Made by a program: the position numbers and the translations under genes. Source: CS4-C045 sp963844115 (GTDB taxonomy: Bacteria > Planctomycetota > Planctomycetia > Pirellulales > UBA7805). From it: a stretch of 64,000 nucleotides of DNA. The stretch is from assembly GCA_963844115.1 (NCBI GenBank), contig CAWJNN010000065.1, positions 51,650-115,649 of the forward strand. Direction: 5' to 3'. Numbering within the stretch: the stretch's first letter is position 1; every line of letters starts with the position of its first letter. This document shows positions 8,455-17,816 of the stretch, piece after piece. The notes beneath the pieces were generated by a model. The model worked only from the letters and a program-made list of their open reading frames with translations. It made no database searches and was not told where the DNA came from.

Positions 8455-9462
8455 ATGCGACACGAACTGGTCGGTTACGTGCTGGGGGCGCTGGACGACG
8501 CCGAAAAGCAACAGGTGGAAGATTATCTATCGAAGGACGGCGATCTCGACGCCGATCTGCAACTCTTGCGGAAAAGCGTGGAGCCTTTGGGTTGCGACAA
8601 CCAACATATTGATCCGCCTTCGGGACTCGCCCAGAGGACCTGCGAGTATATCGAACAACAGCGTTTGGACGTTGCGAAACGACATTCGAGACGACACGAG
8701 ACTAGCGACTCCTTCGAGACTGAATTTGACGCGACCGGCGGTCATCGATGGACTCTGGTCGACATAGCCGTCGCTGCCGGGATCGTGATCGTGCTGGGGA
8801 TGCTGGTTCTACCGGCAGTGAATCACAGCCGTCTGAACGCGCAAATCGCCGTCTGTCAGAACAAGCTGCGAGAAATTGGTACCGCCCTGAACGATTACGG
8901 AAAGAATCGCCACGGTACACTACCGGAGATCCCACAGTCTGGTCGCCTCGCCGTGGCCGGCATCTACGCTCCGAAGCTGCTCGAGGCAGGGCTCGTCAGC
9001 GATCCTGAGCTGTTCGTCTGCGACAGCAATCAAGGTCGATGCCAGAAGCAGGCAGAGCGCATTCCGCCGAACTGGGGAAATCTAGTGACGCTGGCGGAGA
9101 GCAACGGAGACGCGCTAGACAAGGTATTGTCGTCGATGGGCGGCAGTTACGGCTACAATCTGGGTTACGTCTCCGACGGCAAATATCACACGGGCTCGTT
9201 GGGCCGCCGCAGCCGCCCGCACTATGCCCTCATGGCGGATTCTCCCTGTCCGAACCGCGGATACATCCAAAGCAGCAATCACGCCGGTAACGGTCAGAAC
9301 GTGCTGTTTGAGGATCTACACGTCGGCTACCTGTCCAGCTGTCAAACGCCCGACTGTCGCGACAACTTCTACCGCAACGACGAAGACGCTATCGCGGCCG
9401 GCACGCACGAAGACGATGCCGTCGTTGGATGCAGTACGGCCAGCCCTCTTAGTTCGAAATAG
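8455..9462 (+). CDS. Anti-sigma-like N-terminus joined to pseudopilin-like (DUF1559-type) domain
   Basis: Residues 1-45 (MRHELVGYVLGALDDAEKQQ...) resemble the cytoplasmic sigma-binding segment of planctomycete anti-sigma proteins. One membrane helix follows at about 100-122 (LVDIAVAAGIVIVLGMLVLP). The outer part resembles type II pseudopilin/DUF1559 proteins: NAQIAVCQNKLREIGTALNDY after the helix, and near the end SSNHAGNGQNVLFEDLHVGYL, which matches their H-x-GGxNVLFxDGHV motif. Cysteine pairs suggest a folded export domain. It lies directly behind the ECF gene and presumably holds that factor inactive until an envelope signal. Both half-assignments are by motif only. Confidence 0.75.
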   Translation: MRHELVGYVLGALDDAEKQQVEDYLSKDGDLDADLQLLRKSVEPLGCDNQHIDPPSGLAQRTCEYIEQQRLDVAKRHSRRHETSDSFETEFDATGGHRWTLVDIAVAAGIVIVLGMLVLPAVNHSRLNAQIAVCQNKLREIGTALNDYGKNRHGTLPEIPQSGRLAVAGIYAPKLLEAGLVSDPELFVCDSNQGRCQKQAERIPPNWGNLVTLAESNGDALDKVLSSMGGSYGYNLGYVSDGKYHTGSLGRRSRPHYALMADSPCPNRGYIQSSNHAGNGQNVLFEDLHVGYLSSCQTPDCRDNFYRNDEDAIAAGTHEDDAVVGCSTASPLSSK

Positions 9463-9683
9463 CTGGGCGATGTCGCGGGTCATTTGCGAGACCCAACGTT
9501 GATTTATCGCCTCATGCCCTTCCGTACGCTCAGACAGCAGCAAATTACTTTTCGCCGTAAGGTCATTCTATCGACGACCTTCTGTTGTCCGAGCGGATCG
9601 CCGCTGGATATCCGGGACAACGGCACCCGCTTTGCCTCAGTATCTATCCGAACCCCGCTGTTCGGATACTCTCCGTCCCCAAA

Positions 9684-9800
9684 CCCAATCCCCAATCCCC
9701 AATCCGAAATCCCCAATCCGCAATCCCCAATCCGCAATCCGCAATCCATCCAATCCGCAATCCGAAATCCCCAATCCGCAATCCGCAATCCGAAATCCCA
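9684..9800. repeat. AATCC(C/G)-type tandem repeat array
   Basis: Roughly 15 imperfect units of CAATCCG, CAATCCC and GAAATCC run up to 3 bp before the next ATG. All three plus-strand frames are open through it, but the resulting Pro/Asn/Ser text (NPQSAIRNPQS) looks like repeat translation, not protein. It could affect expression of the following gene or be a spreading intergenic repeat. Confidence 0.85.
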
Positions 9801-9802
9801 AG

Positions 9803-10630
9803 ATGGTCAATTTCATCGATCACCTGCCTTCCGGTCAGATGCACGCCCAGGATCTGGTCGAACTGGCCGCGATCGTGGCCGCTCACGGCGAGCTACTGGT
9901 CGAATCGCGTGAATCTCGATTGACGGACAAGAGCCTGGAAAATTACTGGTCGGCTTCAAAGTGTCGATTGGATCGATGGGGTAGTAAGCTGAAGGAACTG
10001 CAAAGTCTAGAGTCGCCAGATAAAGCTGCCCGGCAACGGGCACTCGTGTTGATCGAAGAGATATTCGCAAGCGAAGCACTTACGCGAGTATGGACGGCAG
10101 CGGCCACCGCCTACGACCAGCAGCGAGACAGTTCCGACGCGACCGCGATCGTGACCAGCGTCCTGAATGGTCAATCCGAGGCACGACATCGAGCGTTACG
10201 GTTACTGGCGGACGCGCCCGTCGTTAGCCGCGAAGATGCCATGCGTCTGACGCGTCTGCACCGACGTGTGGGGCGTTGGATTGATTTATTGGTCGCTTAT
10301 CTCCAACGGCATCATGAAGTCAGTCGCTTTGCCATTCAGCAGGAGCGGTGCCGTGATTTTGCCGCCGATCTGCGCCGCCAAAGCGATCAACGCGGTGGCC
10401 GGCATACCTGGCGGCTGACCTTGTCATCCTTACGACAAACACTTTGTCGCGAACTGCGGCCTCACAGTCCCAACGCGGACTTGAACTTCAAAATCGGGGC
10501 CAGCATCCTATCGTGCTTCGACACGAATGCCTTTGAGTCGGTAGGTGCTCTTCGTTCGCTATGGCTGATCCGACTGCTTGATACGTCGTCGCATTGCGAA
10601 GCCATGGTACGCGACCTGCTCGGCGAGTAG
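9803..10630 (+). CDS. Conserved-looking protein of unknown function
   Basis: The ATG at 9803, immediately after the AATCC array, gives 275 residues beginning MVNFIDHLPSGQ. I do not recognise the family. The protein is soluble, Arg/Leu-rich and mostly helical (ALVLIEEIFASEALTRVW, EARHRALRLLADAP, MRLTRLHRRVGRWIDLLVAYLQRHHE). There is no signal peptide or membrane helix. Codon use and length support a real gene. A promoter in front of it would have to lie in or before the repeat array. No functional hint comes from the neighbours. Confidence 0.7.
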   Translation: MVNFIDHLPSGQMHAQDLVELAAIVAAHGELLVESRESRLTDKSLENYWSASKCRLDRWGSKLKELQSLESPDKAARQRALVLIEEIFASEALTRVWTAAATAYDQQRDSSDATAIVTSVLNGQSEARHRALRLLADAPVVSREDAMRLTRLHRRVGRWIDLLVAYLQRHHEVSRFAIQQERCRDFAADLRRQSDQRGGRHTWRLTLSSLRQTLCRELRPHSPNADLNFKIGASILSCFDTNAFESVGALRSLWLIRLLDTSSHCEAMVRDLLGE

Positions 10631-10635
10631 ATAAT

Positions 10636-10656
10636 AGAACGGAACTTGTTCCGTTC
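10636..10656. repeat. Short palindromic repeat AGAACGGAACTTGTTCCGTTC
   Basis: The near-palindrome CGGAACTTGTTCCG lies 6 bp after the preceding stop. The same unit occurs twice, inverted, at 50393-50459. It belongs to a dispersed intergenic repeat family of this genome and may serve as a terminator-like hairpin. Confidence 0.7.
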
Positions 10657-10709
10657 GCTTACTCGAACTGTCACACCGTATTCCCTCATTCCCTCATTCC
10701 ATCCCTCCA

Positions 10710-11699
10710 TCACTCCGCCTTCTGCCCCACCTCCTGCTCGACGGCGTGGCAGCGCACGATCGCACCTTCAACATCGATCGGTTGTGGCTCGACGCTGCGG
10801 CAGATGTCCATCACGACCGGGCAACGCGGATGAAAATGACAACCGCTGGGCGGATTCATGGGACTGGGAACGTCTCCTTCCAGCACCTCGCGCTGCGCCC
10901 TTTTTTTCGGATCGAGCGTCGGAATCGACGAGAGCAGAGCCTTCGTATAGGGATGCAAGGGATTACGATAAAGATCTTCGCTCTTCGCCAATTCAGCGAT
11001 CTCGCCCAAATACATGACCGCCACGCGGTCGGAGATGTACTCGACGACCGAGAGATCGTGGGAGATGAACAGATACGTCAGGTTGAAGTCGTCCTTGAGA
11101 TCATTCAGTAAGTTAATGATTTGCGACTGAATCGACACGTCCAGAGCGGAAATCGGTTCGTCCAACACGATGAACTCCGGATTGAGCGCCAGTGCGCGAG
11201 CGATGCTGATGCGTTGCCGCTGTCCACCGGAAAATTCGTGCGCATAACGGTGTGCATAGCTGGGGTCCAAACCGACCCGCTCCAGCAGCTGACACACCTT
11301 TTGGTAACGTTCGGTTCGAGTCCCGATCCCATGGATCACCAAGGGTTCCTGCACAATGTTGCGAATCGTCATGCGGGGATTCAGCGAACTGAACGGGTCT
11401 TGAAAGACGATCTGCATTTTGCGGCGCAGTTCTCGCAGTTCACCGCTTGGCATATGCGTGACGTCTTTCCCCTGGAAGAGAATTTTACCGCTGGTTGGCT
11501 CCAGCAGCCGCAACAGAGTACGCCCCAACGTGGTCTTGCCGCATCCACTTTCGCCGACCAGGCCAAGCGTTTCTCCAGGTCGGATAGAAAACGAGACGTC
11601 TTCGACCGCCTTGACGTGTCCCACGACGCGCTTGAGCAGCCCTTTCCGTACGGGAAAGTACTTCCTCAGGTTCTGAATGTCGAGCAGCACGTCATTCAT
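10710..11699 (-). CDS. Oligopeptide ABC transporter ATP-binding protein (OppF/DppF type)
   Basis: Starting at the ATG at 11699, which overlaps the end of the OppD-type gene by 8 nt, the protein has 329 residues. Visible motifs are Walker A GESGCGKTTLG, signature FSGGQRQRISIARAL, Walker B EFIVLDEPISALD, and the switch histidine in FISHDLSV. The C-terminal oligopeptide domain has the typical PPSGCHFHPRCPVVMDIC cysteines. The frame is open further upstream but only over the OppD gene. It is the last gene of the opp operon and should power peptide import together with OppD. It appears intact, unlike the permease genes. Confidence 0.93.
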   Translation of the reverse strand: MNDVLLDIQNLRKYFPVRKGLLKRVVGHVKAVEDVSFSIRPGETLGLVGESGCGKTTLGRTLLRLLEPTSGKILFQGKDVTHMPSGELRELRRKMQIVFQDPFSSLNPRMTIRNIVQEPLVIHGIGTRTERYQKVCQLLERVGLDPSYAHRYAHEFSGGQRQRISIARALALNPEFIVLDEPISALDVSIQSQIINLLNDLKDDFNLTYLFISHDLSVVEYISDRVAVMYLGEIAELAKSEDLYRNPLHPYTKALLSSIPTLDPKKRAQREVLEGDVPSPMNPPSGCHFHPRCPVVMDICRSVEPQPIDVEGAIVRCHAVEQEVGQKAE

Positions 11700-12687
11700 A
11701 CTTGATTTCTTCGGCAAAGGGACAGCGAGCGAAGTGATCGTTGTATAGCTCGCGCAGACTTGGCTCGTCGGCCTTACACGGATCTTGAATGTGTGGGCAA
11801 CGCGGATGGAATTTGCAGCCCGAGGGAAAATGAAGCGGCGTGGGAACCACGCCCTCGATGGTGGTAAGTCTCCCGGTCCGTGGCATTCCCGGTCGCGGTC
11901 GCGAGGCGAACAGGCCGTGGGTATAAGGATGTCGGGGGTTGCTGAACAATTCCTCCGCCGTTGCATGTTCGACGATCTTTGACGCGTACATCACGGCGAC
12001 CTCGTCTGCCAATTCAGCAATGACACCCAGATCGTGAGTAATGATCAAGATCGACATACCTTCTTCTTCCTGCAGTTGCCGTAATAGATCGAGGATCTGT
12101 GCTTCAATCGTGACGTCCAACGCGGTGGTCGGTTCGTCAGCGATCAGCAGCTGCGGATTACAGGCCAGTGCCATAGCGATCATCGCTCGCTGCCGCATGC
12201 CACCCGAAAACTGATGGGGATATTCGTTAACGCGACGCTCTGGCGCCGGGATCCGTACCTTCTGCAACATTTCGATCGCTCGATCACGCGCTTCCGCTCG
12301 ATTTGCCCCCTGGTGCAGGCGAATCGCTTCGCCAATCTGGGCACCGATCGTAAAGACAGGATTCAGCGACGTCATGGGTTCCTGGAAGATCATCGAAATA
12401 CGGGCACCGCGGATCTTACGCATCTCGGGTTCGGGCAAGTCGGTCAGCACGACGTGTTGACCATCATCGTGCATGACAACGCGACCGCCGGCGATGCGGC
12501 CAGGTGGTGAAATCAAGCGAATCATGGAGAGCGCCGTGACCGATTTGCCGCATCCCGATTCGCCGACCAGGCCAAGGGTCTTTCCTTTTGGAATGGCCAA
12601 GGAGACCCCATCCACGGCCTTGACGACACCTTCGTCGGTGTAGAAGTACGTTTTGAGGTCTTCGATTTCGATGAGCGGCGTTGTCAT
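11692..12687 (-). CDS. Oligopeptide ABC transporter ATP-binding protein (OppD/DppD type)
   Basis: The 331-residue protein carries Walker A GESGCGKSVTALS, the Q-loop region RISMIFQEPMTSLNP, signature FSGGMRQRAMIAMAL, Walker B LLIADEPTTALD, and H-loop LIITHDLGV. It also has the C-terminal FPSGCKFHPRCPHIQDPC cysteine region of peptide transporters. It lies between OppF (8-nt overlap) and the OppC reading frame (18-bp gap), in the order SBP-OppB-OppC-OppD-OppF. Start ATG is at 12687. Confidence 0.93.
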   Translation of the reverse strand: MTTPLIEIEDLKTYFYTDEGVVKAVDGVSLAIPKGKTLGLVGESGCGKSVTALSMIRLISPPGRIAGGRVVMHDDGQHVVLTDLPEPEMRKIRGARISMIFQEPMTSLNPVFTIGAQIGEAIRLHQGANRAEARDRAIEMLQKVRIPAPERRVNEYPHQFSGGMRQRAMIAMALACNPQLLIADEPTTALDVTIEAQILDLLRQLQEEEGMSILIITHDLGVIAELADEVAVMYASKIVEHATAEELFSNPRHPYTHGLFASRPRPGMPRTGRLTTIEGVVPTPLHFPSGCKFHPRCPHIQDPCKADEPSLRELYNDHFARCPFAEEIKYE

Positions 12688-12705
12688 TGATCTGTGATCG
12701 CCATA

Positions 12706-13805
12706 CTATTTGCCCGCTTCACGCAGCCGCGGGTCCATCGCTTCTTGTAATCCTTCACCGATCAGGTTGTAGGCTAAAACCGTCAAGAAGATCGCCACAC
12801 CGGGAAACACGATCAGCCACCAATAGTGATGATTGATGCGCCCCGATTGCAGGACCGAGCCCCAACTGGGATTCGGAGGGGGTGCGCCAAAGCCTAGCAG
12901 GCTCAAGCCAGCTTCAATCAGGATTGCGGCAGCGATCCCGAACGCGATCGGCACGATCACCGGAGTAAGCGCATTGGGCAAAATGTGTCGAAACATGATT
13001 CGCAGGCGCGACGCGCCCAAGGAGCGCGCGGCCATGACGAGTTCTGATTCGCGTAGCTTCAGGAATTCCGCACGGGTCAGCCGCGCGATGCCGGTCCATC
13101 CTGTGATTCCCAAAACGACCATCAAGTGCCAGATTGTCGGTTGTTCGATCACGGCCAGGACGGCCAGGATCAAGACGAGCCCCGGAATGCACATGACCAC
13201 TTCAATCAGCCGGCTGAGCGCCATATCGATCCAGCCACCCAGATAGCCCGCCAGCGCGCCGACCGTAATGCCGATCACCGCAGCGATACCGGTCGCCACG
13301 AATCCCACCAAAAGTGCGATTCGCGTGCCGTGGACCATCTGAGCGAAAACGTCGATGCCTTTCTTGTGCGTACCGAAATAGTTCAGGGAACTGGGTTGAC
13401 CATCTTTGTCCGTCGGGTTGCCCGGTCGTCCTTCCCACTCGCCCTCGCGAACCGGTCGATACGGGTCCTGGAACACCAACGGCCAGATGGCCCAGCTGTC
13501 GGGGTCCTTTTCTCTCAGATTCTTGGGATAGATACGGCGAAATTTGTCCTGGAGGAAGATCGGGTTTTCCCACGCCCGACTAAAATAACCCATGGCGGGG
13601 AAGTAGATCTTGCCTTTGTATTTGCAAACCAGCGGCTTGGTACCCGCGATGGCCGGAGAAAGGATCGCAATCATACCCAGGCGCAAACGAAGATCAGCGC
13701 CACCATCGATAACTTGCGACGCCGAAACCGGCGCCATGTTTCTTTCCAGAAACCTCGCGCCGCTGGCGCGGAGTTGCTTGCCGATGTTTCCGAAGGGGTA
13801 TTCAT
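12706..13805 (-). pseudogene. Oligopeptide transporter permease OppC, frameshifted near the N-terminus
   Basis: The long frame (from about 13,680 down) encodes a peptide-permease C-terminus with the EAA-type loop (ELVMAARSLGASRLRIMFRHILPNA) and several membrane helices. Its upstream extension is nonsense. One frame over, an ATG at 13805 encodes MNTPSETSASN..., RRFRRRKLSMVALIFVCAW, the expected cytoplasmic start and first helix of OppC, then meets TGA at 13671-13673. Restoring one base near 13,675 would join the two into a normal permease of about 365 residues. Either a sequencing error or early decay. An atypical large segment (about residues 60-150) before the transport domain is seen in related extended OppC proteins. 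Confidence 0.82.
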
Positions 13806-13834
13806 TGGTGGTGCCGTTCCGCGGGTAACCGCAG

Positions 13835-14826
13835 CTACGAATAGGTGATGCGGGGATCGACGACGGCGTAAAGGATATCTGCCAAAAGTTGCCCGGCCAG
13901 TGTGAGGATCGAAAACATGAACGTGAGACCCATAATTGTTGGGTAATCGCGCCGCAGAATCGATTCAAAATACAACTGCCCCATGCCCGGCCAGTTGAAA
14001 ATCTGTTCCAGAATAATCGCTCCGCCCAATAACCCGGGTAGCGTCAGTCCGATCAACGTCACCAGCGGGATCAGCGTATTACGAAAGGCATGATGGACAA
14101 TCACGTTAAAAGGACTAACACCCTTGGCGCGCGCGGTGCGAATATAATCCTGTCGGATGACCTCTTCCATGTTGGATTTCACGAATCGGCTGTAATAGGC
14201 CAGGCTGCCGTACGTAAAGCAGACGACCGGTAGCAGCATGTGCCAAAAGAGATCGGCGGCCTTGCCTAAAGTCGAAAACGTATCGTATTCGTTGCTCTTC
14301 ATTCCGAACAACGGAAGTTCGAGCATCGTACCTTCCAGATGAACGGCGAAAACAAGTTGCAGAAACAACGCCGCCACGAAAGACGGGAACGAATAAAGCA
14401 TGTACAGCCCGGTGCTCATGCTACGTTCATCGAGTTTTCCGCTGCGCACCGTGGCGATGAGTCCCATCGGTATTGCCAGCAGGTACGTCAAAAACAGAGA
14501 CGTTACCGATAACAACAACGTGGGGCCGACACGCTGCCCGATGACGGTCGTCACGGGCTTGCATCCAGCAGAGAATTGCCCATGTCGAGCCGCGCGACGT
14601 TGCCCAGCCAGCCGAAGTACGCGGTGTACCAGGGCTTGTCCAGCCCGTAGATCCGTTCCATCCGCTTGATGTCTTCCGGGCTCGGTTGACGACTCGGATC
14701 GGTGAACGCAGCATCCGTGTCCAGAGGCGATCCTGGCATACTGCGAATGAGTCCGTAGATGACAAACGTTATGAGTAGCAGCGTGAGGGCACCGATCAGC
14801 AGTCGCCGAATGAGATAATTGACCAT
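13835..14826 (-). pseudogene. Oligopeptide transporter permease OppB, frameshifted
   Basis: From the ATG at 14826 the protein begins MVNYLIRRLLIGALTLLL and continues as a normal OppB N-terminus (RSMPGSPLD, ERIYGLDKPW, RLDMGNSL), ending at a stop near 14,551. The remainder, KPVTTVIGQRVGPTLLLSV through the EAA loop TARAKGVSPFNVIVHHAFRN to the terminal VVDPRITYS, is in another frame. The break is at about 14,550-14,565 and is repaired by one added base. The combined protein would be about 330 residues, the usual OppB size. It lies 29 bp upstream of OppC. Confidence 0.83.
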
Positions 14827-14900
14827 GAATTAGCCGTGAGTATGGCGTAAGAACGTCGTGATCAGAATCGTGCAACGCGGAGACGAAAGCATCTACGGGG

Positions 14901-16899
14901 TTAGCGGCCCGCCATGGCGGGCTTAAAAATGCTGCCCGATCCGGGTCCGTAAGTGTAGGGACCGCGTGGGCTGAAATTGTAACCTCGTAAATCCTTGTTG
15001 AAAGCGTAGTATGCGTTGCGGAAGTAGAGCCAGGTATAGGGCTGGTCTTCCCACAAAATCATGTGGATCTTGGCGTAGATCGCGGACCTTTTTTGCAGAT
15101 CGAGTTCGCGTTTTCCCTTCTCGAACAAGCGGTCCACCTCCGGGTTCGAATACTGGGAAAAATTTCGTCCGTTCCTCGATCGCACTCGTCGCCCAAAGGT
15201 TTTCCGAAGTGTCGGGATCTGCGCCGGTCCCCCAACCCCCAAAGTAGGCCTGAAACTTATGCTCACGGGTCCGTTCTTGCAGGACGGTAAACTCTATCGG
15301 ACGAACGTGGCAGACGATTCCGATCTTATCAAGATTTTCTCGCAGTAAACTGCACAGATCGACACTATCCGGACGGTTTACTACAAGGATCGTAAATTCA
15401 AATGGCACTCGTTTGCCATTGAAATCCTTGTCCAAGGTCCCGTCGCTATCGCTGTCGACCCAACCTGCTTCCTCCAGCAATTGCTCAGCTTTCTTCAGGT
15501 CCTGCGTATAAGGTTCCGGCGCCGGCTTTGGAGCCCATCGCGACGTATTGTGGTAGATGCCGGTACAAGCTTCGTCCATCCCAAAACGGTGTTTGGCTAA
15601 CATCTCTTCGTGATCGAAAGCGTAACTCATCGCCTTCCGCACGCGTTTGTCCGAAAAATAGGGCGTCTTGCAGTTCCAGCCGAAGTAGAAAAAGACCCAT
15701 TCCAATCCATAGACTTTTGTATTGTTTGCGTAAAAAACGTCGTCGTTCGTCTGCGTCTGCCATTGCTCCGGCGTCAATGTCATTTCCTCAATCTCGCCCT
15801 TTTTCAGCGCCAAGAGTGACGTGTTGGGGTCCGTGATTATCTTGAATCGCACGTCCTTGAAATAAGGTTTATCACGTACCTGTTTCCCGTCGTGCATGTA
15901 ATAGGACTCGCGGCGTGTGAGGACGATTTCCTGCCCCCGGCTCCGCTTCTTGATAACGTACGCACCGCCGGTTACGGGAATCTCGTCCTGCTTTACGTGA
16001 TACGGACTCTTGGACAGTGTCGGGTCTTCGGCTATCGATTTCTCAAAAATATGCTTGGGAATGATGGGAAAATTGATGTTCCAAATGTTGGTCGCCATCG
16101 GCTCTTTGTGAAAAAACACGACCGTGTGATCGTCGTAGGCTTGCACCCATTTCAATTGGTCCGTCCCCGAACGCACCGCCGGGACCGGAACCTGGGAAGA
16201 CATGATAACCTTGTACGAGAATTCGACGTCATGCGCCGTGACCGGCTTGCCATCGGACCATGTCATGTCGTCGCGCATAATTACCTTGTCGTACAGGCCA
16301 TCCTTGCTTGTCTGCCATGTGACGACCGAGTCCGCGCCGGCATGCGGATTAAAATTCCAGTCAAAACCAAACATTCCAATGCTTGTCAGGCCATTGACGT
16401 CCGCCTCGGCGGCCGAACTGGACATCAGGGGGTTCGTGCTCTTTACGTCACCTGACGTGTGACGTAGCCATTCAGCGTTTTCATTGGCCTCGGACACATC
16501 CTTCGCGACGCGGCCTAGCGCGCTAACGATCTTGGCGTTATTCTCAGCGGAATCGTTTCGCAATTCGAGCGCTTCCTCAACGGTTGCCAGCGGTGTTTCG
16601 TTAGCTTGACGCTCACGCATCAGTTCCAGCGAATCCACGACGGGCATATCCCGCCACTCGACCGTTTTTTCAAGCTCAGCCAATTCCGGCGGGTCGAACG
16701 ATTCAACCAGATCACCCAATTCGAACTCGCCGCTTTCAGCGTCCTCTGTTTTGCCACCGTTCGTCTCGGCGGATTTTCCTCCCTTGTCGCGAGTGCAACC
16801 GAGGAAAGCGATAGCGACGACCAACAACACGCACAATGGGCCGCTGCTGGCATAGGTCTTGGCGAATCGATGCTTTTGAATTCGGTGATGATGTTTCAT
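14901..16899 (-). pseudogene. Peptide ABC transporter substrate-binding lipoprotein, frameshifted near the C-terminus
   Basis: The reading frame from 16899 encodes a signal peptide with lipobox AFLGC (about residue 35), an acidic linker, then an SBP_bac_5 fold: DGLYDKVIMRDDMTWSDGKPVTAHDVEFSYKVI, GGAYVIKKRSRGQEIVLTRRESYY, and RVRKAMSYAFDHEEML. Sense is lost after SAIEERT at about 15,165 and resumes one base later as NFSQYSNPEVDRLFEKGK, ending IFKPAMAGR at 14901. Removing one base from the AAATTTTT run there restores a protein of about 665 residues. First gene of the opp operon. Confidence 0.83.
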
Positions 16900-17399
16900 T
16901 CTTCATCCGGCGCTATGAATGATTGACAACGACCCTGCTACACCGATTACGACATTGGCTCGGCTAGGGTTTCAGCTGGCAAAGTCAGTTTGCAGCAAAC
17001 GTATGCTAGGCAATGATTTGTGACCAGTCAATAACATCTGATGACGGGCGCTCCATCGGTCGTCATTACAACAATTGGCGTCCGTGCGTTCATGCCAGGC
17101 AGAAAATCGATCTGTGAGGAAAGAACTACCAACGACTCGATCATCCCGATGTCCGTCGTTGGGAAATTGGTGTTTCGTGCGTTTTGAAAAAGTGGAAAGC
17201 AGCGCGCGCTATGTCGGTGCAACCGACAGTCCACGTTCAAGTGCTCCTGATTGACTCTGAAGATGGTCCTCCGTGCCTGTCGTTCGACGCGCGTACGGAT
17301 AATTGACGGGCTCGGAGGCCCATCGTACGTGTTGTCCGACACCGTCTAGTCTTGCCGACGGGAATTTGTCCGCTAATAAGGAGTGAAGGAGAGTGTTCG
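16900..17399. other. Intergenic region upstream of the opp operon
   Basis: About 500 bp without a supportable gene. It should contain the promoter for the minus-strand opp operon. A minus-strand open frame of 104 codons (17028-17342) has no recognisable domain, no ribosome site and is not accepted. Confidence 0.5.
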
Positions 17400-17794
17400 T
17401 TGTCTGACGTCTATCCCATCAACGATTACGGTCCGCTGATGCCCGGTCTGGTTATGGCTGCGGTGGCGATCGTACATGTGTTTCTGGCATAGTTTGCTGT
17501 GGGAGGCGGCATGTTGCTGTGCTACTTCCAGTGGCTGGCCATGACGGGACGAAGCGTGGCTGGCTGACCGCTGCGTCGATTGGCTTGGTGCTCACGCTGG
17601 TCGGCGTTTCCGTCCTGCGCGAATCCGTTCGCCTTTCTGAAGTAGATATTGCGGCACTCTACGAACGACACGCAGCGGCCAGCATGATCGGCGGCCTGAC
17701 GGTGTTCCTGGTCTTCACGGTGCTGAACATCGGCATGATTGCAGCCTGTATCTGGCTCGTACTGCGCGGCCTCTCCGATCGGGGCGTGGACTAA
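17400..17794 (+). pseudogene. Remnant of a multi-helix membrane cytochrome-like gene
   Basis: A frame starting at TTG 17400 (or ATG 17439) reads SDVYPINDYGPLMPGLVMAA, then VHVFLA, a TAG stop at 17490, and continues in frame with FAVGGGMLLCYFQWLAMTGR. After a one-frame jump near 17,555 the text resumes as KRGWLTAASIGLVLTLVGV and a final helix pair ending at 17794. N- and C-terminal helices of a larger haem/quinol-type membrane protein seem to be joined with the middle missing. There is a good ribosome site (AAGGAG, GGAGAG) upstream. I cannot name the family with certainty; the membrane histidine followed by a glycine-rich turn recalls cytochrome bd/bc-type proteins. Confidence 0.6.
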
Positions 17795-17816
17795 CTACGT
17801 GAAATCGCGTCGGCGC

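Noticed and set aside
17028..17342. 104-codon minus-strand open frame
   Set aside because: No ribosome site, domain or codon pattern supports it; it fills an intergenic region by chance.
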